Of a stretch of DNA of 40,235 nt, positions 1 through 8,259 are shown piece after piece. Location: contig DAOVQG010000003.1 in NCBI GenBank assembly GCA_030628805.1, positions 1 to 40,235 on the forward strand, read 5' to 3'. The notes beneath the pieces were generated by a model. The model worked only from the letters and a program-made list of their open reading frames with translations. It had not been told where the DNA came from and searched no databases. The DNA comes from JAGMDK01 sp023128695 (GTDB taxonomy: Bacteria; Planctomycetota; Phycisphaerae; UBA1845; Fen-1342). A program made the translations under genes and the position numbers. Within the stretch, counting starts at the first letter, position 1. Each line of letters opens with the position of its first letter.

Positions 1-50
1 GGATTCACGCACCAGCGGCGCTGTGCATCAGCCCCGACGGGGCGACAGTC

Positions 51-205
51 GTTAGCCGGGGGCGTCAGCCCCCGGAGCACAAGGCCCAGGAGCACCAGCC
101 CCAGCGGGGCGACAGAAGCGGTCCGGACAACCGGCGTTTTCTTTCGCCCCGCTGGGGCTCGTGCCCCGGTACCGCCGCTCCCGGGGGCTGACGCCCCCGG
201 CTAAC
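51..205. repeat. nested inverted-repeat element
   Basis: Outer arms at 51-78 and 177-205 (start GTTAGCCGGGGGC) are reverse complements apart from one extra G. An inner perfect 16-bp pair lies at 97-112 and 144-159 (AGCCCCAGCGGGGCGA). There is no coding signal. This is a palindrome-in-palindrome repeat of the kind dispersed in planctomycete genomes. The remaining bases up to 422 hold no gene I can support. Confidence 0.8.
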
Positions 206-422
206 AACTTCCGCCCTTCCAGGGCTGTCATCCGCAAGGGGTCACACCGGCAATTCAGCCACAAATCCAACTCCGCCAATACTGTCACGCACCCAGATTA
301 TTGGCCGCTTGTAACCAATGATTGCGTTTTGGATAGCCAATTGCTATTGTGGAAAAGGAATCTTGGGATGGAACGTATTGGAAGTATCAATCCTGTATCA
401 CTATACCACACTGAGGGAGAAG

Positions 423-2963
423 ATGAGAGCCACACGCCGATTCATGATGGTGGCCGCGGTACTGCTGTGCACGAGCACGCTGAGCCGGGCCGCGGATGGA
501 ACTGACCTGCACAACGCCGTTGCCCGCGGCGATCTTCAGCGCGTCGCCGCGCTGCTGGCAGCCGGCGCCGACGTCAACGCCGTCGACCAGCGCGGCTTCA
601 CCCCGCTGCACGTGGCGGCGACATCGCACAACGAGAAGCTGATCCAACTCCTGTTGGATGCCGGTGCGGACGTGAACGCCTGTGACGCCAGCGGCGAAAC
701 CCCGCTGCACGTGGCGGCCCGGCACTTTCGACTGGAAGGGATCGAGTTACTGCTGGCGTCCGGGGCCGACGTTCACGCGCTGAACACTCGCGGCGATACA
801 CCGCTGCACGTGTTGGGTTCGACGGCGCGTGTCCAGGACGAGACGTTCATGCGTATGCTGCGCGTGCTGGCGGAGCGTCTGATTGCCGCCGGGGCCGACC
901 CCGCGATCATCGCCGACGGTTTTCCCGCCTTGCAGCCGCACGAGACGCCGCGGGCGGAGCCGACCCGAGACACGTGGACGGATTACGACGACATCGGGCC
1001 GGACTTATTGGCTTACCAGAACGCCTATCCCAGCTTGGCTCGGCGGTACAACCTGGGTCTCAGCTACGAATGCCGGTACCTGTGGGCGATCAAGATTTCG
1101 GACAACGTCAACGTCGAGGAGGACGAGCCGGAGTTCAAGTACATCGCCACCATGCACGGCGACGAGATCGTCGGCACCAAGATGTGCATGAATCTGATCA
1201 ACGACATGCTCACCAATTACGGCAGCGATCCACAGATCACTAATCTGATCGACGAGATCGACATCTGGATCGTCCCGTTGATGAACCCGGACGGGTACGA
1301 CCGCGTGAATCGCACCCGCTACAACGCCCAGGGGATCGATCTCAACCGCGATTTCCCCGAGGGAACCGACGGCGATCCCAACACGCCGACCGGACGTGCG
1401 GTGGAAACCCAGGTCATCATGAACTGGAGTTTCCAGCATTCGTTCACCGCGTCGGCGAACTTCCACGGCGGGGCGTTGGTCGTCAACTACCCGTTCGATA
1501 ACGACGGGCAGGGATCGGTCTTCTCGCCGACGCCGGACGAAGACATGTTCGTCTACATCAGCGAGGAGTATTCGTATTACAACTCGCCGATGTGGAACGG
1601 GGCCTGGTATCACGGGATCACCAACGGGGCGGCCTGGTACTCGATCGACGGCGGGATGCAGGACTGGAACTATCGCTACATGGGAAACAACGAGGTCACG
1701 ATTGAGCTGAGCGATAACAAGGAGCCGCCGGCTTCGCAGATCGGCCAGTTCTGGAGCGAGAACCGCGACGCGATGTTGTCGTATATGGAAACCTGCCTGA
1801 TTGGTGTGCGGGGCTTGGTGACCGATGCGAATACCGGGGCACCACTGGCCGCTACTGTCACGGTCACGGGCCGCGATCATGAGATCTACACTGACCCGGA
1901 TGTGGGTGACTATCACCGCATGTTAATGCCGGGTACGTATGAGTTCACGTTTGAAGCCGCCGGTTACGATCCGCAGACCATCCCGAACGTGGTGGTGTAC
2001 AGCGGCGACGCCACCCGGCTCGACGTCCAGATGGGGCCCTCGGCTCAAATCTCCTACCCCAACGGCGGCGAGACCCTCACGGCCAACGTGGAAACCGACG
2101 TCACCTGGCTCGGCAACCCCACCGCCCAGTTCCACGTGCAGTACACCGACAACTACGGCCAGAGCGGCTCGACCTCCGATGGCTTCGAGTCCGGCTCGCT
2201 CGGCCCCGAGTACACTACCGGCGGTGACGCCAACTGGTTCGTCACCAGCAGCCAGCACCATTCGGGCAGCTACTGTGCCCGCGCCGGGGACATCGGTGAT
2301 TACGACGTGAGTTGGATGACTCGAAACGTCGGCGGCGGGCAGCTCAGCTTCTGGTACCGCGTCAGCTCCGAAGCCAACTACGATTACTTCAACTTCTACA
2401 TCGATGGGACTCGCGAGATTCACGTCTCCGGCAACGGCTCGTGGCAGTACTACTCGACCACGCTTTCGCCCGGCTCTTATGAGCTGAAGTGGGAGTTCGA
2501 CAAGGACCAAAGCCTTAGCCATTACGACGATACCGCCTACCTCGACGACCTCGAGCTGGTTGACGACCAGACCACCTGGCACGACATCATCGCCCTGACC
2601 GCCCCCGGGGCCGGCTCGACCCCCTGGACGCCGACCACCACCGGCAGCGACTTCAAGGTCCGCGTGCGGGCCTACTACGGCGGCGGGAGCTACGGCGACT
2701 GGGACGAGAGCGACGCCACCTTCACGGTGGAGGAAGGTCCGGCCGGCTGCCCCGGCGACTCCAATTGTGACGACACCATCAATTGGCGCGACATTGACTA
2801 CTTCGTCGCGGCGATGAACGACAACGTGGCGGCCTGGGAGGACATGTTTTTGCCCGGGACGCCGACGTGCCCGTTTGAGAACAACGATGTGAACGCCGAC
2901 GGGACCGTCAACTGGCGTGACATCGACCCGCTCGTCGAGATTATGAACACGACCTGTCCGTAG
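423..2963 (+). CDS. secreted ankyrin-repeat M14 zinc carboxypeptidase with dockerin-like C-terminus
   Basis: 846 aa from the ATG at 423, chosen because GGGAGA precedes it and because it starts a signal peptide (MRATRRF, then a hydrophobic stretch ending SRAADG). An upstream in-frame ATG at 318 would bury that signal. Domains in order: three ankyrin repeats (about residues 25-140, with TPLHVAA motifs); an M14 peptidase (about 185-460) with zinc ligands HGDE near 245-248 and the His of NFHGG near 350, and catalytic Glu in TIELSD near 428; a carboxypeptidase regulatory-like beta domain (GLVTDANTGAPL); a beta-rich region resembling MAM or concanavalin-type modules; and a C-terminal pair of Ca-binding-like repeats (GDSNCDD..NWRDIDYF and DVNADGTVNWRDID) as in planctomycete dockerin-type tails. 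Probably an exported peptidase that removes C-terminal residues. Ankyrin repeats in an exported peptidase are odd. The family call is firm; the substrate is unknown. Confidence 0.9.
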   Translation: MRATRRFMMVAAVLLCTSTLSRAADGTDLHNAVARGDLQRVAALLAAGADVNAVDQRGFTPLHVAATSHNEKLIQLLLDAGADVNACDASGETPLHVAARHFRLEGIELLLASGADVHALNTRGDTPLHVLGSTARVQDETFMRMLRVLAERLIAAGADPAIIADGFPALQPHETPRAEPTRDTWTDYDDIGPDLLAYQNAYPSLARRYNLGLSYECRYLWAIKISDNVNVEEDEPEFKYIATMHGDEIVGTKMCMNLINDMLTNYGSDPQITNLIDEIDIWIVPLMNPDGYDRVNRTRYNAQGIDLNRDFPEGTDGDPNTPTGRAVETQVIMNWSFQHSFTASANFHGGALVVNYPFDNDGQGSVFSPTPDEDMFVYISEEYSYYNSPMWNGAWYHGITNGAAWYSIDGGMQDWNYRYMGNNEVTIELSDNKEPPASQIGQFWSENRDAMLSYMETCLIGVRGLVTDANTGAPLAATVTVTGRDHEIYTDPDVGDYHRMLMPGTYEFTFEAAGYDPQTIPNVVVYSGDATRLDVQMGPSAQISYPNGGETLTANVETDVTWLGNPTAQFHVQYTDNYGQSGSTSDGFESGSLGPEYTTGGDANWFVTSSQHHSGSYCARAGDIGDYDVSWMTRNVGGGQLSFWYRVSSEANYDYFNFYIDGTREIHVSGNGSWQYYSTTLSPGSYELKWEFDKDQSLSHYDDTAYLDDLELVDDQTTWHDIIALTAPGAGSTPWTPTTTGSDFKVRVRAYYGGGSYGDWDESDATFTVEEGPAGCPGDSNCDDTINWRDIDYFVAAMNDNVAAWEDMFLPGTPTCPFENNDVNADGTVNWRDIDPLVEIMNTTCP

Positions 2964-3034
2964 GACTTCATCAAACGTCAATTGCGGGTTGGGTGGCCCA
3001 GCGCATCAGCGGTGGGGGACACGAATGATGAACG

Positions 3035-3058
3035 GGTGCGAGAAAGGATTCTCGCACC
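3035..3058. repeat. short palindromic repeat GGTGCGAGAA..TTCTCGCACC
   Basis: Perfect 10-bp inverted repeat with a 4-nt loop. The same arms recur at 39958-39981. The copy lies directly at the 5' edge of the hen1 remnant, so it may mark the breakpoint of the deletion. Confidence 0.75.
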
Positions 3059-3068
3059 AGCCATCCCG

Positions 3069-3356
3069 CCACGCCTGGCCGCGTTCGAGCGCGTCGTCTT
3101 CGAGTTCGCGCGTCCACGGACGGTGATCGTCACAACTCCGAACCGCGAGTATAATATGAGGTTCGAAACGCTGCCAGCCGGGCGCTTGCGCTACCGCGAC
3201 AATCGTTTCGAGTGGACGCGGGCCGAGTTCGAGGCCTGGACCCGCGGCGTGGCGAAGCGATTGGGGTATGATGTACGCTTTCTGACGGTGGGGCCGGAGG
3301 ATGCGGAGGTCGGGGCGCCGACGCAGATGGGAGTGCTGTCAAATGGTCGCCCCTGA
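3069..3356 (+). pseudogene. hen1: 3' remnant of hen1 (3'-terminal RNA ribose 2'-O-methyltransferase)
   Basis: About 95 codons match the C-terminal end of bacterial Hen1 as I know it: PRLAAFERVVFEFARPRTV, then TTPNREYN.RFETLPAG, HRFEWTRAEF-like text, and VGPEDAEVGAPTQM. The full enzyme is about 450-480 aa and methylates RNA 3' ends during Pnkp/Hen1 RNA repair. The N-terminal half, the SAM-binding core and the metal-site EH pair are absent; upstream sequence is a palindromic repeat and then the peptidase gene. The open frame extends back to 2982, but nothing before about 3069 looks like Hen1. No pnkp partner is present. Very probably non-functional, left by a deletion or insertion. Confidence 0.75.
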
Positions 3357-4062
3357 CTTGCCGAACACAAACAACTCTCAGTGCAACCGTCCACAGTATT
3401 GGACGAAAGCACGCCTTGAGCTAGTTGGCTGGCTCCAAGAACACGCGTCTGCACTTGCTGACCTCTATAAAGGTGCCGTCGAGCTAACCTATAGTCGCAG
3501 GGTACCGGGTTGGACACGTTTTGTTTGTCACGTGATGCGCGAGATAGGAAATCGCCTGCCAGACATCATCGTCGGTCCGGCTGCGCGCACAAAGACGGAC
3601 GCAGACCATTCTATGTCTGATCTCGCGGGGGCATGGATCGACGCAGGCTACCCCAAAGACGGGACGCTTCCTGGAAGCGTATTCGTCGGCGATTCTGAAC
3701 TACCGGCGGATACCACTATTCCGGTTTCGCACCGTGTGCTTCAGATTACATCCGCGATGGTTCGAGATTATGTTGTTGGCTGCGAATCACGGAGGGACTC
3801 CGCTGACGTACTCTTCCAAGCGCTAACACCCACACGAGAAGATGACCGCGCTAAGCTCCGTTCTCTGGCGGACGAGTGGCACAAGATCATGCGGTGGGCC
3901 GTTAGAGGGGCCCATGTGTCGACAGACGGAAGCAACGAAGTAGACTCGGACGCCTGCCAAGAACGGTTTGATGTCTTCCAGACGATTCTCGGCAGCTTGG
4001 TTTGGGACTTCTTCACGACCGCTGGAGAGATTGATGAAATCCTGGAAGATGCCAACGCCTGA
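3343..4062 (+). CDS. unrecognised protein, possibly HEPN-like, first gene of a two-gene cassette
   Basis: 239 aa from the ATG at 3343; the open frame reaches 3301, but those codons overlap the hen1 remnant and look non-native. The protein is predicted mostly helical. An early block (LVGWLQEHASALADLYKGA, then FVCHVMREIGNRLPD) resembles, from memory, a widespread uncharacterised bacterial family. A C-terminal helix contains R-x6-H (RWAVRGAH), which would fit the HEPN RNase motif Rx4-6H, but this is only a pattern match. The 3' end overlaps the next gene by 29 nt, so the two are probably translationally coupled. Position beside a broken hen1 and decayed toxin-antitoxin genes suggests an accessory or defence role. 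Function is not assigned. Confidence 0.7.
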   Translation: MVAPDLPNTNNSQCNRPQYWTKARLELVGWLQEHASALADLYKGAVELTYSRRVPGWTRFVCHVMREIGNRLPDIIVGPAARTKTDADHSMSDLAGAWIDAGYPKDGTLPGSVFVGDSELPADTTIPVSHRVLQITSAMVRDYVVGCESRRDSADVLFQALTPTREDDRAKLRSLADEWHKIMRWAVRGAHVSTDGSNEVDSDACQERFDVFQTILGSLVWDFFTTAGEIDEILEDANA

Positions 4063-6919
4063 CGACATTGCAAAGGCGGTAGCGCTTCTGCGACACGAAC
4101 AGCATCGTCGCCGTTTCTTCGACCGACTAGAAAACCCCCGGTGGCTTGTTCCGCTAAATGAGCGCAGACTATTCGATGAGCCACCTGCTCCTTTGCGCAA
4201 CGAGGAGGAGGGCACGGTGCGATTTCCGCCGTGGCCCGAATCACGATACCTCGCCCGAATGGCTGAACACGACGCGCAAACTGTGATCGGGATCATCGCC
4301 TCGATTTCAGACAACGGCAATGTTCTCGTTTACGAGGACTTCGTCGATGCGGCGCTTAAGGTCCCGCCGGAGCAAGCCACTTGGGTCGTGGATCGGGCTG
4401 ACGGCTGGTTGGACTCTGCGTTTCACTTTCAACTCCCCGCGAAGCTGGGCGAGCTGATGTCGAAGCTTGCTGACGGCGGTCACGTCGCTGACGCGATTAA
4501 GCTGGCGACGATTCTGTTGGCGGTGCTGCCGGAGGACGGACGAAAGGCCAAAAAGCGACGCTCGGTGCTTGGTCCGGAACCACAACTTAGGATCGACCGC
4601 CACGAGTACGAAGAAATCGTCAGCAAGCACGTCCCTCGCCTGACGGCGGCAGCGCCGGAGCAGACATTGCGACTCTTCTGCGATCTGCTGGCGAACGCGA
4701 CTGCGTATTCGCAACGAGTCGTGTATAGGGACAGCACCGAAGACGGCTCATATGTTTGGTGTCCATCCGTTGAGCACTGCGGTCCAGTTGGGCATCGTGA
4801 GCTATTAAGCATCCTCGTAGCGTCCGTTCGAGACGCGTCTAACGTATATGCCACCGCAGAGGGAAGCCGCGTTCACGAGATCATCGAGCTCTACGACTCA
4901 AAACGCTGGCGCGTGTTTGAGCGTCTCGGCTACCACCTGCTGCGATGCTTTCCGGACTGCGCTATGGACTTGGTAACGCAACGCTTGACCGACCCCGGGC
5001 GCTTTGACGTGTTCTCCACACGTTATGAGTACGAGCGTCTTGCCGAATGTTGCTTCGCTAAGTTGGCATCCGACGACCGGGACAAGATTCTGAGTTGGAT
5101 CGACAAGGGTCCGGATTTGGGCGCATTTGCTGACCCTACCGGGCAAATGCGTGGCAAACGGACCACACCAGACGAGCTTCAGGATTATGCAGAGCGCTGG
5201 CGGAGAGATCGCCTTGCACCGATTTCACATGCACTCCCAACTGGCTGGGATGAGAGGAACGCCAAGCTAGTCGAAAAATATGGGGAAGCGAGTCGAGATC
5301 CATTCCGTGCCGTGTCAATTGGCGGCATGGACCCAAGGTGTAGCCCCATTACGGCGGAGGAACTCAGTTCTAAGACCGTGGAGGAAATCGTCGCATACTT
5401 GGATTCCTGGCGTGAACCAGATCGATTCCACAGACCTAGTTGCGAGGGCCTTGTTGATACTGTCAAGACAGTGGTGTCCGAGGAACCTATGCGGTTTCTT
5501 GAGAGTTGGGAGGCGTTCAAGCCAATCTCGCCGGGATACTTCTACGCTTTGCTGGAGGGTCTCCGTGAGGCCCTAAAGAAAGACTGGCAAGATGAATGGT
5601 GGGCTGGAACCCTGACTGCGTGTCAGTGGGCCAGCGAACAGCCGGGCGCTCTAACGAGTGAAGATTCGGAGAAGGAGGATCAACCGGAGCCGACCTGGAC
5701 TTGTGTGGCGCGCTCCGTCGTGGGCTTGCTTTCGGCGGGGTTCAAGGACCGCGACCACGCGATTCCCCTTGAGCATCGAGAGCAAGCATGGGGGATGTTG
5801 GCGCCGGTCACTTCGCACCCCGATCCAGTACCTGCAGACGAGGCGCGGGAACACGAGAATTCCAACATGGATTACCTGACCGCGTCGCTCAATTGCGTCC
5901 GTGGCCAAGCAATGCACGCGGTCATCCGTTACGCACTTTGGCTGCGACGACGGTGGGAGGAATCCGACGACCGTAACGAACTGATTTCGCGTGGCTTCGA
6001 TGCGATGCCTGAAGTGCGGGACGTGTTGGAACGCCACCTTGATCCAATGGCAGATAGCTCCCTCGCGGTTCGTGCCGTCTACGGTCAGTGGTTCCCCTGG
6101 CTGTGTCTTCTCGATCAGCGCTGGGCGGCGGAGCGCGCGGGCGCCATCTTTGCAGAGGAAAGCCAGTCGGATTCTATGCGGGAAGCGGCGTGGTCGAGTT
6201 ACATCAGCTACTGCCCTGCGTACAATGGTGTCTTCCAAGTACTGCGACGGTTTTATGCGACGGCAATCGAGAGGCTTCCAGATAGCCAATCGGAGAACGA
6301 CCACATCCGTGGCCCAGCCCACCGGTTGGCGGAACATCTCATGACCTACTATGGTCGCGGGGTGATCGGCGTCGACGATGATCTGATCGATCAGTTCTTC
6401 TCCTCCGCGCCAGCAGCGATTCGAGGGCGGGCCATCGAGTTTGTCGGGTGGAGCCTTGGCAGGGAAGAAGGCGACATAACTGAAGAAGTGCTCGAACGGT
6501 TCCGCATACTGTGGGAGACACGGGCTGCCGCGGCGCGTGCATCGGACGCGGATCAGACCCGTGACCCTGAGCTTGTTGCCTTTGGATCGTGGTTTTCCTC
6601 GGGGAAGTGCGATCTCGCGTGGGCGCTCGCTCAACTCCGCGATGCTCTGATGGCCTGCGGATGGTCGGAGCCGGACCACATGGTTGTCAAGCAGCTTGCT
6701 GAAGTTGCGAGTGTCGATCCGAGTGTGTCCATCGAGTGCGTCGCCTATCTCGTCGACGGAGATACTCAAGGCTGGGCGATTCATCGCTGGCGCGAAAGCC
6801 TGCGTGCGATCTTCGGCGTCGCCCTCGGATCGAACAATGCATCCCTTATTGCAGAGACTCGGAAGCTGATCAATCGTCTGGGCGAACGTGGCTTCTTCGA
6901 GTTCGGCAATCTTCTGTAG
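4034..6919 (+). CDS. large helical protein of unknown function, second gene of cassette
   Basis: 961 aa from the ATG at 4034, which has GGAG seven bases upstream; a second ATG at 4049 is possible, and ATG 3968 lies deep inside the preceding gene. No signal peptide, transmembrane segment, Walker motif or nuclease motif was seen. The sequence is helix-rich, with many Trp, Arg and Glu, and reads like an alpha-solenoid (HEAT-like) scaffold. Overlap with the 239-aa gene argues for a two-component system. A small helical effector paired with a large helical partner is reminiscent of anti-phage or stress cassettes, but there is no direct evidence. The six-frame competitor on the opposite strand (5651-6970) is a shadow. 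Confidence 0.75.
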   Translation: MKSWKMPTPDDIAKAVALLRHEQHRRRFFDRLENPRWLVPLNERRLFDEPPAPLRNEEEGTVRFPPWPESRYLARMAEHDAQTVIGIIASISDNGNVLVYEDFVDAALKVPPEQATWVVDRADGWLDSAFHFQLPAKLGELMSKLADGGHVADAIKLATILLAVLPEDGRKAKKRRSVLGPEPQLRIDRHEYEEIVSKHVPRLTAAAPEQTLRLFCDLLANATAYSQRVVYRDSTEDGSYVWCPSVEHCGPVGHRELLSILVASVRDASNVYATAEGSRVHEIIELYDSKRWRVFERLGYHLLRCFPDCAMDLVTQRLTDPGRFDVFSTRYEYERLAECCFAKLASDDRDKILSWIDKGPDLGAFADPTGQMRGKRTTPDELQDYAERWRRDRLAPISHALPTGWDERNAKLVEKYGEASRDPFRAVSIGGMDPRCSPITAEELSSKTVEEIVAYLDSWREPDRFHRPSCEGLVDTVKTVVSEEPMRFLESWEAFKPISPGYFYALLEGLREALKKDWQDEWWAGTLTACQWASEQPGALTSEDSEKEDQPEPTWTCVARSVVGLLSAGFKDRDHAIPLEHREQAWGMLAPVTSHPDPVPADEAREHENSNMDYLTASLNCVRGQAMHAVIRYALWLRRRWEESDDRNELISRGFDAMPEVRDVLERHLDPMADSSLAVRAVYGQWFPWLCLLDQRWAAERAGAIFAEESQSDSMREAAWSSYISYCPAYNGVFQVLRRFYATAIERLPDSQSENDHIRGPAHRLAEHLMTYYGRGVIGVDDDLIDQFFSSAPAAIRGRAIEFVGWSLGREEGDITEEVLERFRILWETRAAAARASDADQTRDPELVAFGSWFSSGKCDLAWALAQLRDALMACGWSEPDHMVVKQLAEVASVDPSVSIECVAYLVDGDTQGWAIHRWRESLRAIFGVALGSNNASLIAETRKLINRLGERGFFEFGNLL

Positions 6920-6969
6920 GTTTTCCAGTCCCGTAGGTCGAATCCTCGACCCAACACATCGTTTGAACA

Positions 6970-7101
6970 TTACGCCGCGGCAAGTGGACCTAATTCGGCC
7001 GCCGTCGCGGGGGCCTCGTGTACTGCGGCCAGGGCTCGATTCAACGTTTCCAGCGAAACCTTACTCGGTGCCGTGATCTCGATGCCGATCGCGCGGCCGT
7101 C
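6970..7101 (-). pseudogene. 3' remnant of a DUF2283 gene
   Basis: On the minus strand, 43 codons read DGRAIGIEIT, then APSKVSLETLNRAL and a stop. This is the typical second half of DUF2283 proteins (about 65-75 aa, often beside RelE/HigB-like toxins), in which '(D)GRxVGIEIL' is the signature. The N-terminal strand-rich half (YDPEADALYI-type) is missing. Homology stops at 7101, seven bases from the start of an inverted-repeat element, so insertion of that element or a linked deletion probably removed the 5' end. Not expected to be functional. Confidence 0.65.
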
Positions 7102-7107
7102 GGCAGT

Positions 7108-7183
7108 GTGCCACTGCTGTGTCAGCAGTGTTCAATCGCAACCCACAACCGCGTGCGAGGCACTGCTCACAGAGCAGTGGCAC
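7108..7183. repeat. GTGCCACTGCT inverted-repeat element, copy 1
   Basis: Arms GTGCCACTGCTGTGTCAGCAGTG at 7108-7130 and a near reverse complement at 7160-7183, each itself nearly palindromic. Related copies lie at 8819-8893 and 39859-39932. It abuts the truncated DUF2283 gene. Confidence 0.75.
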
Positions 7184-7213
7184 CCAGCATCAGCCCTATG
7201 ACCGCCTCCCGGC

Positions 7214-7485
7214 TTAGATGCCACGATACACATCCCGCCTGTGGCCCACCGCAAAGACCACAACGACACGCTCGGGGTCATCGACCGAATAGAGGATCCG
7301 ATACTGCCCCACCCGCAAACGGTAATCCTGAACGCCGCGCAGCTTCTTCGAGCCCGCCGGCCTGGGATCGTGCTCCAGCCTCAAGATGGCCTGGGCTACC
7401 CGCTCGAAGGTCCTCTCAGCAGCCGATCCATCTCCTTCTCGGCCGAGCGCTTGATGCGGACCGTGTAACCACCGCGCCGGCTCAT
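7214..7485 (-). pseudogene. relE: frameshifted RelE-type toxin
   Basis: The minus strand starts at ATG 7485, overlapping the antitoxin stop (ATGA). The first 24 codons read MSRRGGYTVRIKRSAEKEMDRLLR, a classic RelE N-terminus, then run to a stop. The rest of RelE continues in the next frame: TFERVAQAILRLEHDPRP, KKLRGVQDYRLRVGQYRILY and AVGHRRDVYRGI to the stop at 7214. The 272-nt span is one base short of 91 codons, so a single-base deletion near 7410-7420 explains it. The family is a ribosome-dependent mRNA interferase. Loss of toxin with an intact antitoxin is a common decay path. A sequencing or assembly error is the alternative. Confidence 0.8.
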
Positions 7486-7688
7486 CGGCCTGTTCGCTGC
7501 GAAAGATACTCGCGAAACGGCCGCGCAGGCTCGCCCCGCCGCTTGGCGATAAGCGCGAGATCAAGGATGTCCCGGGCGAACGCCTTGTCGCGGGCGATCC
7601 TCACCAACACCGCATCCCGCTCGGCCCTGGGTAACGCCTTCAACGCCGTCAGAAACACATCCGCCGTGGCTGCTTGAGCTTTCGTCAT
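7482..7688 (-). CDS. antitoxin partner of RelE
   Basis: 68 aa, ATG at 7688 preceded by GAGGTGCGG on the minus strand. Helical protein (LTALKALPRAERDAVLVRIA, then a basic/acidic C-terminal tail PARPFREYL) of the small antitoxins that precede RelE/ParE genes. The stop overlaps the relE ATG by the ATGA arrangement typical of toxin-antitoxin operons. It should bind RelE and repress the operon, but its toxin is frameshifted. The longer frame reaching 7839 runs into the upstream inverted-repeat element and is not used. Confidence 0.7.
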   Translation of the reverse strand: MTKAQAATADVFLTALKALPRAERDAVLVRIARDKAFARDILDLALIAKRRGEPARPFREYLSQRTGR

Positions 7689-7760
7689 ATTGCCGCACCT
7701 CTGTCTGCCAACGATTCGCCCAGACTCGGCCGGAGCGTCGTGTCTCCACGGCCCAGCGGC

Positions 7761-7890
7761 CTAGCAGTCTGTCGGACTTAGCCGTTTTGTGGCTTTCTAT
7801 GCCTCTCTTCGGTGTCTGGACCCTGGGGTGCCGACCCACATGGGCGCGCTCCCACGGTGTTTTCGAACCCTAAGTCCGACAGACTGCTAG
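7761..7890. mobile_element. 130-bp MITE-like element with perfect 20-bp terminal inverted repeats
   Basis: The left end CTAGCAGTCTGTCGGACTTA (7761-7780) is exactly the reverse complement of 7871-7890. The interior of 90 bp has no ORF. Both ends begin or finish with CTAG, which could be part of the repeat or a CTAG target duplication. It sits upstream of the antitoxin/relE pair and may affect its promoter. This looks like a non-autonomous relic of an insertion sequence whose transposase is not in the window. Confidence 0.75.
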
Positions 7891-7960
7891 TCCCTCATCT
7901 TCATGATACCCTGCGTCGTCCTCCTTAATCAAGCGGCTGGTGGCATGTCAGGGCAAATGT

Positions 7961-8049
7961 GTGGCATGTCCAAGCCGGCGGTAGCAAGCCGCGGCGCGGG
8001 CATGTTCCGAGCTTCCGAAACATGGTCGCGCTGCGCTTGACCATGCCAC
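7961..8049. repeat. imperfect inverted repeat
   Basis: Arms GTGGCATGTCCAAG (7961-7974) and CTTGACCATGCCAC (8036-8049) pair at 12 of 14 positions, with GC-rich text between them. No gene is credible here. Probably another dispersed palindromic repeat. Confidence 0.5.
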
Positions 8050-8070
8050 CCGCCCGCCGGAAAAGACTGT

Positions 8071-8259
8071 TCAGCTACCACTATCGCCAGCGTCGCGGCG
8101 CGCTGCCTCTTTGGCGTTTTGGAGGCGCCGCTCAAACTCGTCGGCGCCGGCGCGAAAAAACTCGACCTCCGCTTTGCGATCCATGCCGGCTACCGCTGCT
8201 CGTATCATTTTCTGTGCGGCGCGCTTCATGCGCAGACAGTCAAACGTCTTCGTTTTCAT
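8071..8259 (-). CDS. small protein paired with PIN toxin (putative antitoxin)
   Basis: 62 aa (MKTKTFDCLRMKRAAQKMIR, then an acidic/aromatic EVEFFRAGADEFERRL). It overlaps the end of the PIN gene by 20 nt and follows it on the same strand. Small helical proteins of this type (starting MKTKTFDCxxMKxxAxxxI) are, from memory, regular companions of this PIN subfamily, so it is a likely antitoxin in a reversed toxin-first order. No DNA-binding domain can be recognised. Confidence 0.6.
   Translation of the reverse strand: MKTKTFDCLRMKRAAQKMIRAAVAGMDRKAEVEFFRAGADEFERRLQNAKEAARRDAGDSGS

Noticed and set aside
1005..2981. 303-aa and 352-aa minus-strand frames
   Set aside because: Antisense to the M14 peptidase gene, with low-complexity Val/Arg/Asp composition.
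5651..6970. 439-aa open frame on the minus strand
   Set aside because: It lies wholly antisense to the 961-aa gene, has no ribosome site or family motif, and is rich in Arg, Pro and His as antisense shadows of GC-rich genes are.
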